Source: Bryobacteraceae bacterium (lineage in GTDB: Bacteria > Acidobacteriota > Terriglobia > Bryobacterales > Bryobacteraceae). From it: a stretch of DNA of 64,000 nt. The DNA lies in NCBI GenBank assembly GCA_947458745.1, contig CANGYQ010000010.1, positions 62,001-126,000 on the forward strand, in the 5' to 3' direction. The position numbers and the translations under genes are program-made. Numbering within the stretch: position 1 is the stretch's first letter; each line of letters opens with the position of its first letter. The notes beneath the pieces are model-generated. The model saw nothing but the letters and a program-made list of their open reading frames with translations. It did no database searches and was not told the DNA's origin. Positions 53,143 to 62,612 of the stretch are shown piece by piece.

Positions 53143-54135
53143 ATGGGTAAGCACTTCCTACTGGTCATCGCCTTGGCCACTCTGATGTCGCCGGCCGCCG
53201 GCGCAGCGTATCTCGAAGCGTCCGTCGAGGTGCGCTCCACGGAGTGGCCGTTCGGGAAGGTCCAATTCTCGGACCAGAGTTCAACACGACCGATTGCGGT
53301 TTCCCAGACGGATTATCTCTACTGGGGTTACGGTGGAGAATCCGGCGCGGCCGCGGGGGGCGACCCAGCGAATGCGACGACTTGGGCCCGCGCCTACGCT
53401 CGTGGTCAGTATGGGGTGCTTCAGTCGGCGACCGCCATCGTTCGCGCGTATCAGAACTACCAGGCACCAACGGTGACGCCGGGCCCAATCCCGTTCCCCA
53501 TAAGAACGGAGGTGCGCGCCATTAACTTCATCCCGGAACTGGCGATCCTGGCCGGAGACGATGAGGATCTGACCTTTCTGGGGCCCGTCTGCCGGGGGAA
53601 GGCGTGTGGCATTCCACAGACTAGCCTTGTCCTGCAGCCGGGCGAGGGATTCGCAACTTGGTCGTTCTTCCAGGACAGCGCGGAAGGCCTGGTGCCAACG
53701 CGGCTGATGACCGCCAACCTCACCGTAAGGCTTTCGGCGGGAGGCTTCGAGGTCGTCGAGAACACTTGCAAATACCACATCACGTTTCCCGACCGTCCAT
53801 GCGAGCCGCTCCAAGGCTATTTGGTCCGCGATCAGCAGGGGCGGGGGGGGGTGTGGTTCGATCCGCAGTTTCTGGTGGGCCCCAGCTACGACGTCAAGGG
53901 GCCGTTTCAACTGAGCTATGGCGCGGCCCTTACCGTGTCCGGACGATTCTTCAACAACCAAGGGTTGCGGATACTGTTTGCGGATCCGCAGGAGCTCGAG
54001 TATCGGTACCCGGACGGGTTCACCGGTCCCATCGGAGTCCCCTCAGCCGCGGCGGTGCCGGAGCCGGCGACGTCTGCCACTCTCGGGGCGGCCATCGCTT
54101 TCTTTGCCGTTATGGCTCGGCGTCGACGGCCGTAA
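53143..54135 (+). CDS. PEP-CTERM sorted protein
   Basis: 330 residues from ATG 53143, followed by a signal peptide (KHFLLVIALATLMSPAAGAAY). The C-terminus is VPEPATSATLGAAIAFFAVMARRRRP: PEP motif, membrane helix and basic tail, the exosortase sorting signal. The body is beta-rich with no recognised domain. No exosortase gene is in this window. It lies between the decayed and the intact copies of the tricorn 3' end. Confidence 0.87.
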   Translation: MGKHFLLVIALATLMSPAAGAAYLEASVEVRSTEWPFGKVQFSDQSSTRPIAVSQTDYLYWGYGGESGAAAGGDPANATTWARAYARGQYGVLQSATAIVRAYQNYQAPTVTPGPIPFPIRTEVRAINFIPELAILAGDDEDLTFLGPVCRGKACGIPQTSLVLQPGEGFATWSFFQDSAEGLVPTRLMTANLTVRLSAGGFEVVENTCKYHITFPDRPCEPLQGYLVRDQQGRGGVWFDPQFLVGPSYDVKGPFQLSYGAALTVSGRFFNNQGLRILFADPQELEYRYPDGFTGPIGVPSAAAVPEPATSATLGAAIAFFAVMARRRRP

Positions 54136-54307
54136 ACCTCGCCAGCGACTTTGGCTTAACGCACGCTCCGGATCTGGACAAACTCGCGCGCTGGAAATGC
54201 GACCGGCGCTAAGTCTGCGGATACCGGGCGGACGCAGGACACGGTGCACAGGGCGGGGCGCATTCCTTTTGTGTCCGGTACTCGCGGGCCAACTTCCCCA
54301 AGTTGCC

Positions 54308-57300
54308 CTAACGCTTGGTGGCGTTGGCCGTCCCAGGACCCGGGGCACCCGGTAGCTTCTGATAGTCCGGGAATGCCGGGCGCGGGGGCTTAGTGGCGGG
54401 CCGTTTGGCCAGTTCCGCCATCACCAACTGCACCGCCTTTTCCAGTTGCGGGTCGCGGCCCTGGCGCACCAGGTCCGGTTCATTCTCCACTTCCACGTCC
54501 GGTTCCACGCCCACGTTCTCAGCAATCCACTTGGAGCTAGCCGGGTCCCAAACGGCAGAACTCGGCGCGCTGACGATGCCGCCATCCATCAACTGCGGTG
54601 CAGCGGCACGGCCGATCAAGCCACCCCAGGTCCGCTTGCCCACCAGTTGGCCCGCGCCCGCGCGCCGGAAGTACCAGGGCATCGCGTCACCGCCGGACCC
54701 GGCCCATTCATTGATGATCATCACTTTGGGCCCATAGATGGCGCCCTGCGGTTGCAGCTCATCATCGCCATCGCGCGTAGCCACGCGGCTGAGGGGCTTG
54801 CGGTTCAGCATCTCCACAATGTCGGTGGCCAGTTGGCCGCCACCGTTGAAGCGCTCGTCCACAATCGCCGCTTCCTTGCCCACCTGGGCGTAGAAGTAGC
54901 GGTTGAAGCTGGTCAAGCCGCCAAACGAGGTATCCGGCATGTAGATGTAGGCCACGCGACCGTTGGTCATCTGGTCCACCTTGCGGCGGTTGCCTTCGAT
55001 CCACGCGAGGTTGCGCAAGCCCATCTCGTTGGGCACCGGCACCACGGTCACGTCGCGGGAGCCATCGCCATTGGCGTTCGGTCCCACCTTGATCCGGACC
55101 TGCTTGCCGGACTTGCCTTCAAAGAAGCTGTAGACGTTTTCCTGCGGCGTGACGTCGCGACCATTGACGGCCAGCAAGTAGTCGCCGACTGCGACGTTCA
55201 CCCCCGGCTGCGTCAGCGGCGCGGTGAGGTTGGGGTTCCAGTTTTCGCCGTTAAAGATGCGGGCGAAGCGGTAGCGGCCGTTGGCCACTTCGTAGTCCGC
55301 GCCCAGCAGACCGGTCTGCACCGTCTTGACGTCGGGCTGCTCTCCGCCAGCCACAAACAGGTGTCCGGCAGTGACTTCGCCCATCATGTCCTGCAGCAGA
55401 TACGTCAGCTCTCGCCGGGAGCCGATGCTGCCCAGATACTTGCCGTATTTGGCCTGGAAATCCGCCACATTGGCGCCGTGGAGTTTGGCGTCATAGAACA
55501 TCTCGCGCTGCACGCGCCAGGCTTCCCGGTAGATCTGGTTCCACTCCTGCCGGGGGTTGATCTTCACTTCCAGATCAGCCGTCTTCAGCGCCTGGGCTCC
55601 ACCCGGACCCGCGGGCGGAGCGGGAGGAGCATTGCGCGGGGACAGCGGGCGCAGCGTGCCGATAAACCAACCAGGACCCTGCCGGTAGAGCGCCTTCTCA
55701 CCGTTGTGCGACAAGCGGAACTGGCTGACACCGCCAAAGGCCACATCGGCGCGCCGTTCCTTCAGGTCGAACCGGTGCACCGTGGTGCCCGGCGGCATGC
55801 CCGGGGCCGGAGCACTGGCTTCCAGCGCCAGCAGCGTGCCGGCCTTGCCGGGCTGTAGATCCACATAGCGGCGTGGCGGCATCGGCAATACCAGCACGCG
55901 CTGCAGGATGTTCTCAAAATCGATCTTCACTTCGGCCACCTTGGCCGCGGGTTTGGCCGCGCCGGGCTTGGGCGGTTCCGGCTTGACGCCCTCCGGTTTC
56001 GGAGCGTCGGCAGGCTTCTCCTCCGCCACCTTCTCTTCGTCGCTTTCCGGTCCGAACGGCGACGGATCGCTCTTGCTGAGCACCACCAGATAAATGCTGC
56101 GCGATGTTGGCCGCTGCGAAGAGGAGAGATCCGGTTGAATGGTGGGGCCCGCATCAGTGGAGGCGGTGAAGTACAGATACTTGCCGTCGCGATCCCAGGC
56201 GGGCATCCGGGCGTCGCTCATCCCGTCGGTCACCTGCGTCGCCTTGGCATCGGCCAGCGAATAGACATGGACCGCGCCCAGGTAGTTCATCAGAGTTTTC
56301 GAGTAGGCTAGCCATTTGGAATCCGGAGACCAGTGCGGCACCAGATTACCCGTGCGTCCCCACAAACGTTCCTTGTCTACTTTGGTGGCTTTGCCGGATT
56401 CCACATCTACCCACCACAGCGTCAGGTGGGCGTCCACCACGGCGATCTTCTTGCTGTCGGGCGACCAGCGCAGCGCGTAGTAGAACGACGGCTTATCCTC
56501 GATCCGGATTTTCTTCGGTTCCGCCTTGCCATCCTGGGGTGCGATGAACAGCTCATATTCGCCAGAAGCATCGGAGAAGTAGGCAATGTTTTTGCCGTCG
56601 GGCGACCATTCCGGGTCCCGCTCCATCACGCCGGTGGTGTTAGTCAGGTTGCGGGCGTCTCCTTTGTCGGCGGGCACGGTCATGATCTCGCCGCGCGCTT
56701 CAAACACAGCGCGAGCGCCGGAGGGCGAGATAGCGCCATTGCTCAACCGGCTACCAACCGGGATGAACCGTTCGCGCACTTCGGCCAAGTCGCCGGAGAC
56801 CTTCACGTTGAGGGGTGCCAACTTGGAGGTCTTCCAGTCATAAAGGTGCAGCGCGCCAAACTCTTCGATCACCAGCGCGTCCGGGCCAGCGGAGGCGGAC
56901 TTAAAGTCCATGCCTTTGTTCTCGAACGCTCGGGTCACCTTCTTCGATCCCAGGTCGTAGCTGAACAGCGACACTTTACCTTCGCGGTCTGACAGGAACC
57001 AGACCTTGCCGCCGGCCCACATCGGGCAGTAGTCGTTGGAGTTGTCGCGCGGAATCTTCTCTACTTTGGAAGTGGCCAGATCAGCAATCCAGACCGGCGT
57101 CGTCATGCCTCCGCGGTAGCGCTTCCAAGCGTCAAACGCGCGGCCCATCGGCACATAGGCCATCCGCTTGCTATCGGGCGCGAACGCCGCCTCATAGCCC
57201 ACCGGCACCGGCAGCTTCTCTTCCGGCCCGCCGTCTACCGGGACGGAGTACAGCTCCTGGTAACGTGGCGAGACGGAGGCGCGGTTGGAGGAGAACAGAA

Positions 57301-57664
57301 CGCGCTTGTTGTCCGGCGTCCAGCCCGCCACCACATCGGCACCCGGGTGCCACGTCAGGCGCTTGGGCACACCGCCGCTGGCGGGGACAACAAACACATC
57401 CACGCTGCCGTCATAGCGGCCCGTAAAGGCGACGGTGGTGCCGTCAGGCGAGAACATCGGGTTGGTCTCGGCACCGGGTCCGGTGGTAAGGCGCGTCGCG
57501 GCACCGCCCGTGCGGGCCGCAATCCAGAGGTCGTTGGCGTACTCAAAAACTACGTGGGTCTTGTTGATGGTGGGGTTGCGATAGAGCGCGGGGCCATCGC
57601 CTTCAGCGGCCCAAAGGCAGCCGGTGGCGAGAGCCAGGATGGTGGGGAAGCGTAGGCTGGACAT
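54308..57664 (-). CDS. Tricorn-type S41 protease with beta-propeller
   Basis: 1118 residues from ATG 57664 (signal peptide SSLRFPTILALATGCLWAAEG). Residues about 25-420 are WD40/PD40-like propeller repeats (SPDGTTVAFTGRYDGSVDV, SPDGKNIAYFSDASGEYEL and so on). A helical region and a PDZ-like part follow (PGVNVAVGDYLLAVNGRDV), then the S41 core: ERFNGGGQLATDIVEML and INEWAGSGGDAMPWYFRRAGAG, with the nucleophilic Ser in AGSGGD, and a last portion ending near QLEKAVQLVMAELAKR. Exported peptidase that probably degrades peptides or misfolded proteins. Confidence 0.92.
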   Translation of the reverse strand: MSSLRFPTILALATGCLWAAEGDGPALYRNPTINKTHVVFEYANDLWIAARTGGAATRLTTGPGAETNPMFSPDGTTVAFTGRYDGSVDVFVVPASGGVPKRLTWHPGADVVAGWTPDNKRVLFSSNRASVSPRYQELYSVPVDGGPEEKLPVPVGYEAAFAPDSKRMAYVPMGRAFDAWKRYRGGMTTPVWIADLATSKVEKIPRDNSNDYCPMWAGGKVWFLSDREGKVSLFSYDLGSKKVTRAFENKGMDFKSASAGPDALVIEEFGALHLYDWKTSKLAPLNVKVSGDLAEVRERFIPVGSRLSNGAISPSGARAVFEARGEIMTVPADKGDARNLTNTTGVMERDPEWSPDGKNIAYFSDASGEYELFIAPQDGKAEPKKIRIEDKPSFYYALRWSPDSKKIAVVDAHLTLWWVDVESGKATKVDKERLWGRTGNLVPHWSPDSKWLAYSKTLMNYLGAVHVYSLADAKATQVTDGMSDARMPAWDRDGKYLYFTASTDAGPTIQPDLSSSQRPTSRSIYLVVLSKSDPSPFGPESDEEKVAEEKPADAPKPEGVKPEPPKPGAAKPAAKVAEVKIDFENILQRVLVLPMPPRRYVDLQPGKAGTLLALEASAPAPGMPPGTTVHRFDLKERRADVAFGGVSQFRLSHNGEKALYRQGPGWFIGTLRPLSPRNAPPAPPAGPGGAQALKTADLEVKINPRQEWNQIYREAWRVQREMFYDAKLHGANVADFQAKYGKYLGSIGSRRELTYLLQDMMGEVTAGHLFVAGGEQPDVKTVQTGLLGADYEVANGRYRFARIFNGENWNPNLTAPLTQPGVNVAVGDYLLAVNGRDVTPQENVYSFFEGKSGKQVRIKVGPNANGDGSRDVTVVPVPNEMGLRNLAWIEGNRRKVDQMTNGRVAYIYMPDTSFGGLTSFNRYFYAQVGKEAAIVDERFNGGGQLATDIVEMLNRKPLSRVATRDGDDELQPQGAIYGPKVMIINEWAGSGGDAMPWYFRRAGAGQLVGKRTWGGLIGRAAAPQLMDGGIVSAPSSAVWDPASSKWIAENVGVEPDVEVENEPDLVRQGRDPQLEKAVQLVMAELAKRPATKPPRPAFPDYQKLPGAPGPGTANATKR

Positions 57665-57788
57665 ACTCTCTTGAGAGCATAACGTCCTGAGAGCCAAAAG
57701 GTTCGCCGGCAGCCCCACTATTTTCTTTCCGCGCCCCCCACCCGGAACTCTAAGCGGGAAAGACGACGCTGCTAAACTCTCTGGAGCA

Positions 57789-58811
57789 ATGGCTACTCTT
57801 GACCCGGCTCCGATTCTGCAAACGGCCCTCGCCTTCTGGTCTTCGAAGGTACTGCTGACCGCCGTCGAATTTGGAGTTTTCACTCAACTCGCTGAGCGCC
57901 GGATCACTGGAAAAGAACTGGGGGCCGAAATTGGGCTCCACCCGCGCGGCATCAGCGACTTCTTCGATTCGCTGGTGGCGATGAACATCCTGGAGCGCGA
58001 CGGCGATGGGGAAGAGGCGCTCTACGCCAACTCGCCGCTCAGCTCGCTGTATCTCCGCCAGGAGAGCCCGCGCTACATCGGCGGCGCTTTGGAGATGTTG
58101 AATGCACGCCTGTTTAAGTTCTGGCACGACTTGCCGGAGGCGCTGCGGACCGGCAAGCCGCAGAATGAGACCAAGCACGGGCAGAAGGGTGTCTTTGAGA
58201 CCCTCTACGAGGAACCGGCTCGCCTGGAGCAGTTCATGGGAGCCATGACCGGCCTGTCGCGGATGAACTTTGAGGCATTCGCCGAGAAGTTTGACTTCTC
58301 GCCGTTCAAGACTATGTGCGACATCGGCGGCGCCACAGGTCTGTTGAGCGTCGAAGTGGCCAAGCGGCACGCGCATATCCAGTGCACGTCCTACGACCTG
58401 CCGCCGGTGGAGCCGATTGCCCAGGCGGCCATCGCCCGCGCCGGGCTTTCCGATCGCGTCGCCACGGGCCAAGTGGACTTCTTCAACCAGCCGCTGCCCA
58501 AGGCGGACCTGATCACGATGGGCATGATCCTGCATGATTGGGACCTGGAAAAGAAGATGCATCTGATCCGCGCGGCCTACGACGCTTTGCCGGTGGGTGG
58601 TGCATTCGTGGTGATTGAAGCTTTGATCGATGATGCGCGCCGCACGAATCTGGGCGGGCTGCTGATGTCGTTGAACATGCTGATTGAGTTCGGCGGGGCC
58701 TTCGACTACAGCGGTGCCGACTTCCGCGGCTGGTGCACCGAGGTAGGGTTCACTCGATTTGAAGTGATCCATCTCGCCGGGCCGTCCAGCGCCGCGATCG
58801 CCTACAAATAG
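57789..58811 (+). CDS. O-methyltransferase, SAM-dependent, acetylserotonin-type
   Basis: 340 residues. N-terminal dimerisation winged helix (LTAVEFGVFTQLAERRITGKEL), SAM-binding loop MCDIGGATGLLSVEVAKRH and catalytic-region motif MILHDWDLEKKMHLI typical of family-2 O-methyltransferases (COMT/ASMT/hydroxyneurosporene-type). Acceptor is unknown; small phenolic or carotenoid-like compounds are typical. Divergent from the tricorn gene and 20 bases ahead of an ankyrin gene. Confidence 0.9.
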   Translation: MATLDPAPILQTALAFWSSKVLLTAVEFGVFTQLAERRITGKELGAEIGLHPRGISDFFDSLVAMNILERDGDGEEALYANSPLSSLYLRQESPRYIGGALEMLNARLFKFWHDLPEALRTGKPQNETKHGQKGVFETLYEEPARLEQFMGAMTGLSRMNFEAFAEKFDFSPFKTMCDIGGATGLLSVEVAKRHAHIQCTSYDLPPVEPIAQAAIARAGLSDRVATGQVDFFNQPLPKADLITMGMILHDWDLEKKMHLIRAAYDALPVGGAFVVIEALIDDARRTNLGGLLMSLNMLIEFGGAFDYSGADFRGWCTEVGFTRFEVIHLAGPSSAAIAYK

Positions 58812-58831
58812 CCGCTGAAGGGAGTACCGCC

Positions 58832-59509
58832 ATGTTGCTGATGGACCGGATCACCGAGGGCCGCACGGACCTGGTGTTCGACTACTTGGCCGAAGGTGGT
58901 GAAGCCACCGCCACCGATGTCGAAGGGACGTCGCTGCTGCAGTGGTGCGCCTACTACGGCGACGTCAGCGCCATCCGCTATCTGCTGGCCGAAGGCGAGC
59001 AGATTGAAACGTTGGGTGAGAACCTGGACCTGAACGGCTCTTGCTACCATGGCCACTGGCGGCTGGCGCAGTTCCTGCTGGAACAAGGTGCCGACCCCAA
59101 CGTCCCGCTTCCGGATACAGGCGAGACTCCCTTGCACGCGGCTTTGTGCAAGACACAGCCGGTGGTCTACAACCGGGTCGTCGAGGTGCTGCTGGCGCAT
59201 GGCGCGGACCCGAACGTGGCCACCAAACCCGGCGTCGAAACCGGTGGCTTCATGCGGGATTGCCGCACCAAAAGCGAAACGCCGCTGCATCGCGCGGCGG
59301 CGTTTGGTGACGAAGAGACCATCCAGCGTCTGCTGAATGCCGGAGCCAAGGTGGACGCCCGAGACAGCGCCGGCGACACCCCGCTCAGCTGGGCCAGCTG
59401 GTACCTGCGGCCGACGCCGATTCTGCGCCTGCTCTGCTACGGCCGCTTCCGCATCCGGCCGGATTCGTCGTACCTGGAAGCGAACTTGATCGGCAAGCCG
59501 CTGGCCTGA
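58832..59509 (+). CDS. Ankyrin repeat protein
   Basis: 225 residues made of about five ankyrin units, for example GTSLLQWCAYYGDVSAIRYLLAEG, LNGSCYHGHWRLAQFLLEQGADPN, ETPLHAALCKTQPVVYNRVVEVLLAHGADPN and ETPLHRAAAFGDEETIQRLLNAGAKVDARD. No signal peptide, so cytoplasmic and probably a protein-binding scaffold. The ATG has GGGAG upstream. Likely co-transcribed with the methyltransferase. Confidence 0.93.
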   Translation: MLLMDRITEGRTDLVFDYLAEGGEATATDVEGTSLLQWCAYYGDVSAIRYLLAEGEQIETLGENLDLNGSCYHGHWRLAQFLLEQGADPNVPLPDTGETPLHAALCKTQPVVYNRVVEVLLAHGADPNVATKPGVETGGFMRDCRTKSETPLHRAAAFGDEETIQRLLNAGAKVDARDSAGDTPLSWASWYLRPTPILRLLCYGRFRIRPDSSYLEANLIGKPLA

Positions 59510-59518
59510 GCGCGAACG

Positions 59519-62446
59519 TCAGAAAGAGTACCGGACGGCCAACTGGAACTGGCGTGCCGTTTCCGCCGCGGTGGGGGCGTTGAAGTTAGCGTTGGGTGTG
59601 GCGTTGGGACCAAAGGTCCGATTGACGTTGGTCACATTCAACCGGCTGGAAACGTTGAAGACCTCCGCCACGAATTCCATGCGGCTCGATTCGCGGACCT
59701 TGAAGTTACGGGTGAGGCGGAGGTCCACCGTGGCGTAGGTGGGAAGGCGGGCGGAGTTGTAGCCCAGGCCCACGGGACGATCAGTGAACTGCGTGTCGCC
59801 ATTGTTGTCTTGCCCGGTGACGGGAGAGAAGGGCAAGCCCGATTGCGCCACGGTTCGAGTGGAGAGCTGCCAGCCATTCACCAACTGCCCGGCCAAGCCT
59901 TGCAGGCGAGCCAGGCGAGGCTCCCAGACCCCGGTTAGCGTGAAACGGTGCGGCTGGTTGAAGTCGCCCGGCCCTCGGTCAAACGCAGCGTTTTCCGGAG
60001 CCGCCGACACGGACGTGGCACCGAAGTTCGTGAAGGCTCCGGCTCCATTGACGTAGGCCACGCCCTGCACATCCTGATAGAGATAACCGGCCTGGAAGCT
60101 GAGGCCGTTCCGCAGACGGCGGGTGACCGTGACGAGCAGGCCATTGAAGTTCTGGTAGCCCTGTGAGGCGGTGGTGAAGATATTGCCAAAACGGGCATCG
60201 GGGCGATTAGCGGTGCCGCCGTAGAGCGTGCGGCCATCGGGCAGTTGGCCAGTGGTCCGCAGGTTGCTCAGCAGCGCCAGCGGCAGATTCCGCGCCCGGT
60301 TGCCGAGATACTGCACTGAAATCGCGTGTCCGGCGGCGAACTCCTGGTCGAACCCGGCAAAGTAGCTGTGGACCATCGGATCAGAAAACTTGTCCGCGAA
60401 GACATTCAGGTTTGAGATCTGCGGCGTGCCACCAGTAAAGCCGGGCACCGCGCCCAGAGTAAAGGCGGGGGCTCCGGCTTGGGTTCCGGTGATGGTGACA
60501 TTGCGGACTTCCCGGCCGTTGCCACGCAGGAAGGTATTGAAGGTCTGGGCGACGGTGGTGTTGTAGTAGAGTCCATAGCCAGCGCGGATGACGGACTTAC
60601 CCTTGCCGAACGGATCCCAGGCCGCTGAAATGCGGGGGGCCCAGTTGTTCTTGTCCTGCGGGATTCTGCCGGTGGCGGGATAGTCCGGGTTGGCAATGCC
60701 TTCGGGCCGCCAGAATAGCTCGTACCGCAACCCCAGGTTGATCTTCAGCGTGGGGGTCACGCGCCAGTCATCCTGCACAAAGTACCCCTGGTTGATCACG
60801 CGGGCCGTGTAGAACTCCTGCCCCACGGCGCGGGTGAACTGGCTATAGCTGTAGGGCGCGTTGGTGACCGGATCGACGGTGCGGGCCACGGTGGCCAGAT
60901 AGTGCTGCAGAGGAGTGAGGGCGGCCCGGCTACCGGCCACGGCGGGCAGGCCGGCAAAGGTGAACGACCCATTCAAATTGCGCGTCCGCTCCCGGAACTG
61001 AACTGGCAGGATGTCCAGTCCCGCCTTAAGGGCATGTGAACCCTTGTTCCAGCTGACGTTGTCGATGAACTGGAAACCTTGCTCGCGCGAGGAGAACACG
61101 CCGTCGGCGTTGCCGTTGAAGCTGCCAATCCCTTGAATGGTCACCTGCGGACTCAGCGGCTTCAAGACGCCATTCTCGATACCGCGGGTGGCGAACAGGA
61201 AGCGAGCCTCATTCAACAGCGTGGGCGATGCGGTGGTCACCAACTGTGTCGTGAACGAATGCGGCGCCTCGTCAAAGCGCGTCGACACTTCGCGCGATTG
61301 CTGCCCGCCCTGGAGCGGTGATTCACGGTCGAAGTAGAAGTTGTAGCGTGCCGAGAGCCGGTTGCGACGGTTCAGTTCCCAGTCCACCTTGCCGGTGGTG
61401 GTGTGCGCCCGGAAGGTGGTGGTGAAGGTGCCAAGGTTCTCCGCCGCGATCCCCAACTGCTGGCCAATCTGCGCCTGTTGCGCGCCACCAAACGTGGAGA
61501 TCACGGGCAGATCCTGCGTCCAACGTTCATAAGTGGCAAAGAAGAACGCTTTGTTCTTGATGATGGCCCCGGATACGGTGCCGCCGAAGTTGTAGCGAAA
61601 GAACTCTGGCGCTTTGGCACCCGGGGCCAACAGAAACGGGACCGCGGACAGTACCTTGTTCCGCGTGAACAGGAAGCCGGACCCATGCAGTTGATTGCTG
61701 CCCGATTGCGTGAACGAGTTCATCAAAACGGCCGCCTGGCGGCCAAACTCCGCCGGATAGTTGTTGGCCAACTGAAACGAACCGATCGATTCCTGGCTGA
61801 TCACCAGATTACGCGCCCCACCCTGAATGTTGTTCGACACGCCATCGACGTTGATCTGGCGGAATCCCAGGCCGCCGAAAGAGATGCTGGGCGTCCCGGT
61901 GCCGGAACCACCGGTGGAAAGCGGCGGCGCATTCACGGCTGGGTTCAGCACAAAGAAGTCCAGCAAACTGCGGCCGGCGGTGGGCAAGTTGCGCGCTTCA
62001 CGCTCCGTGTAGAGGTTTGAGACCGCGCTCGTCTGGCCTACCTCGACGGCCGGCAGCTCTTCCTTCACTTCCACCGTGGTGGCTACTTCGCCTACTGGCA
62101 AAGAGAAGTTCAACGTTAGCGATTGCCCGGTGCCTAGTCGCACCTGATTACGCACTTCGCTCGAAAATCCTAACTTGCTGGCGGTGACCGAGTAGATGCC
62201 CGGTGGCACCAGGGCGACGCGAAACTGGCCTTTGTCCAGGGTGGCCGCTTCCCGCGTCAAGCCGGTGCCGAGATTGGCCACCTTGATGGCCGCCCCGGCC
62301 AGAGCGACTCCGTCTTGCCCCCGCACGACGCCTTCAATGTTGCCGTCGATCGCCTGACTCTGCGCCCAGACGGCATCAGCACCGCCCAGCAAGAAAACCA
62401 AAACCGCTGACCAGCGGACCTGAGATGAAAACGGATGAATACGCAC
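59519..62446 (-). CDS. Oar-like TonB-dependent receptor with carboxypeptidase-regulatory domain
   Basis: 975 residues. Signal peptide (RWSAVLVFLLGGADAVWAQ), carboxypeptidase-regulatory fold (IEGVVRGQDGVALAGAAIKV and VALVPPGIYSVTASKLGFS), plug domain (NYPAEFGRQAAVLMNSFTQSGS) and barrel, ending FQLAVRYSF with the terminal Phe. Third receptor of the window; distinct in sequence from the 29 kb one. Divergent from the histidine kinase, which may control it. Confidence 0.93.
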   Translation of the reverse strand: MRIHPFSSQVRWSAVLVFLLGGADAVWAQSQAIDGNIEGVVRGQDGVALAGAAIKVANLGTGLTREAATLDKGQFRVALVPPGIYSVTASKLGFSSEVRNQVRLGTGQSLTLNFSLPVGEVATTVEVKEELPAVEVGQTSAVSNLYTEREARNLPTAGRSLLDFFVLNPAVNAPPLSTGGSGTGTPSISFGGLGFRQINVDGVSNNIQGGARNLVISQESIGSFQLANNYPAEFGRQAAVLMNSFTQSGSNQLHGSGFLFTRNKVLSAVPFLLAPGAKAPEFFRYNFGGTVSGAIIKNKAFFFATYERWTQDLPVISTFGGAQQAQIGQQLGIAAENLGTFTTTFRAHTTTGKVDWELNRRNRLSARYNFYFDRESPLQGGQQSREVSTRFDEAPHSFTTQLVTTASPTLLNEARFLFATRGIENGVLKPLSPQVTIQGIGSFNGNADGVFSSREQGFQFIDNVSWNKGSHALKAGLDILPVQFRERTRNLNGSFTFAGLPAVAGSRAALTPLQHYLATVARTVDPVTNAPYSYSQFTRAVGQEFYTARVINQGYFVQDDWRVTPTLKINLGLRYELFWRPEGIANPDYPATGRIPQDKNNWAPRISAAWDPFGKGKSVIRAGYGLYYNTTVAQTFNTFLRGNGREVRNVTITGTQAGAPAFTLGAVPGFTGGTPQISNLNVFADKFSDPMVHSYFAGFDQEFAAGHAISVQYLGNRARNLPLALLSNLRTTGQLPDGRTLYGGTANRPDARFGNIFTTASQGYQNFNGLLVTVTRRLRNGLSFQAGYLYQDVQGVAYVNGAGAFTNFGATSVSAAPENAAFDRGPGDFNQPHRFTLTGVWEPRLARLQGLAGQLVNGWQLSTRTVAQSGLPFSPVTGQDNNGDTQFTDRPVGLGYNSARLPTYATVDLRLTRNFKVRESSRMEFVAEVFNVSSRLNVTNVNRTFGPNATPNANFNAPTAAETARQFQLAVRYSF

Positions 62447-62612
62447 TTCTACTGTGATGTAGTGCCCGGCCGGGGGACGAATAATGTTCCATGATTTGTT
62501 GGTTTCAGAATGGCAACAGGGCCCCGCCGGAATGCATCGCCTTAACAGACTTCACCGGCCGTTAACAAAGCTTTAGTGCACGATCCGATGCGGGCGCGTT
62601 ACCTTTTGAAGG

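Noticed and set aside
54446-55858. 470-codon plus-strand frame opposite the tricorn gene
   Set aside because: Shadow of the tricorn gene with biased His/Arg/Ala composition and no domain.
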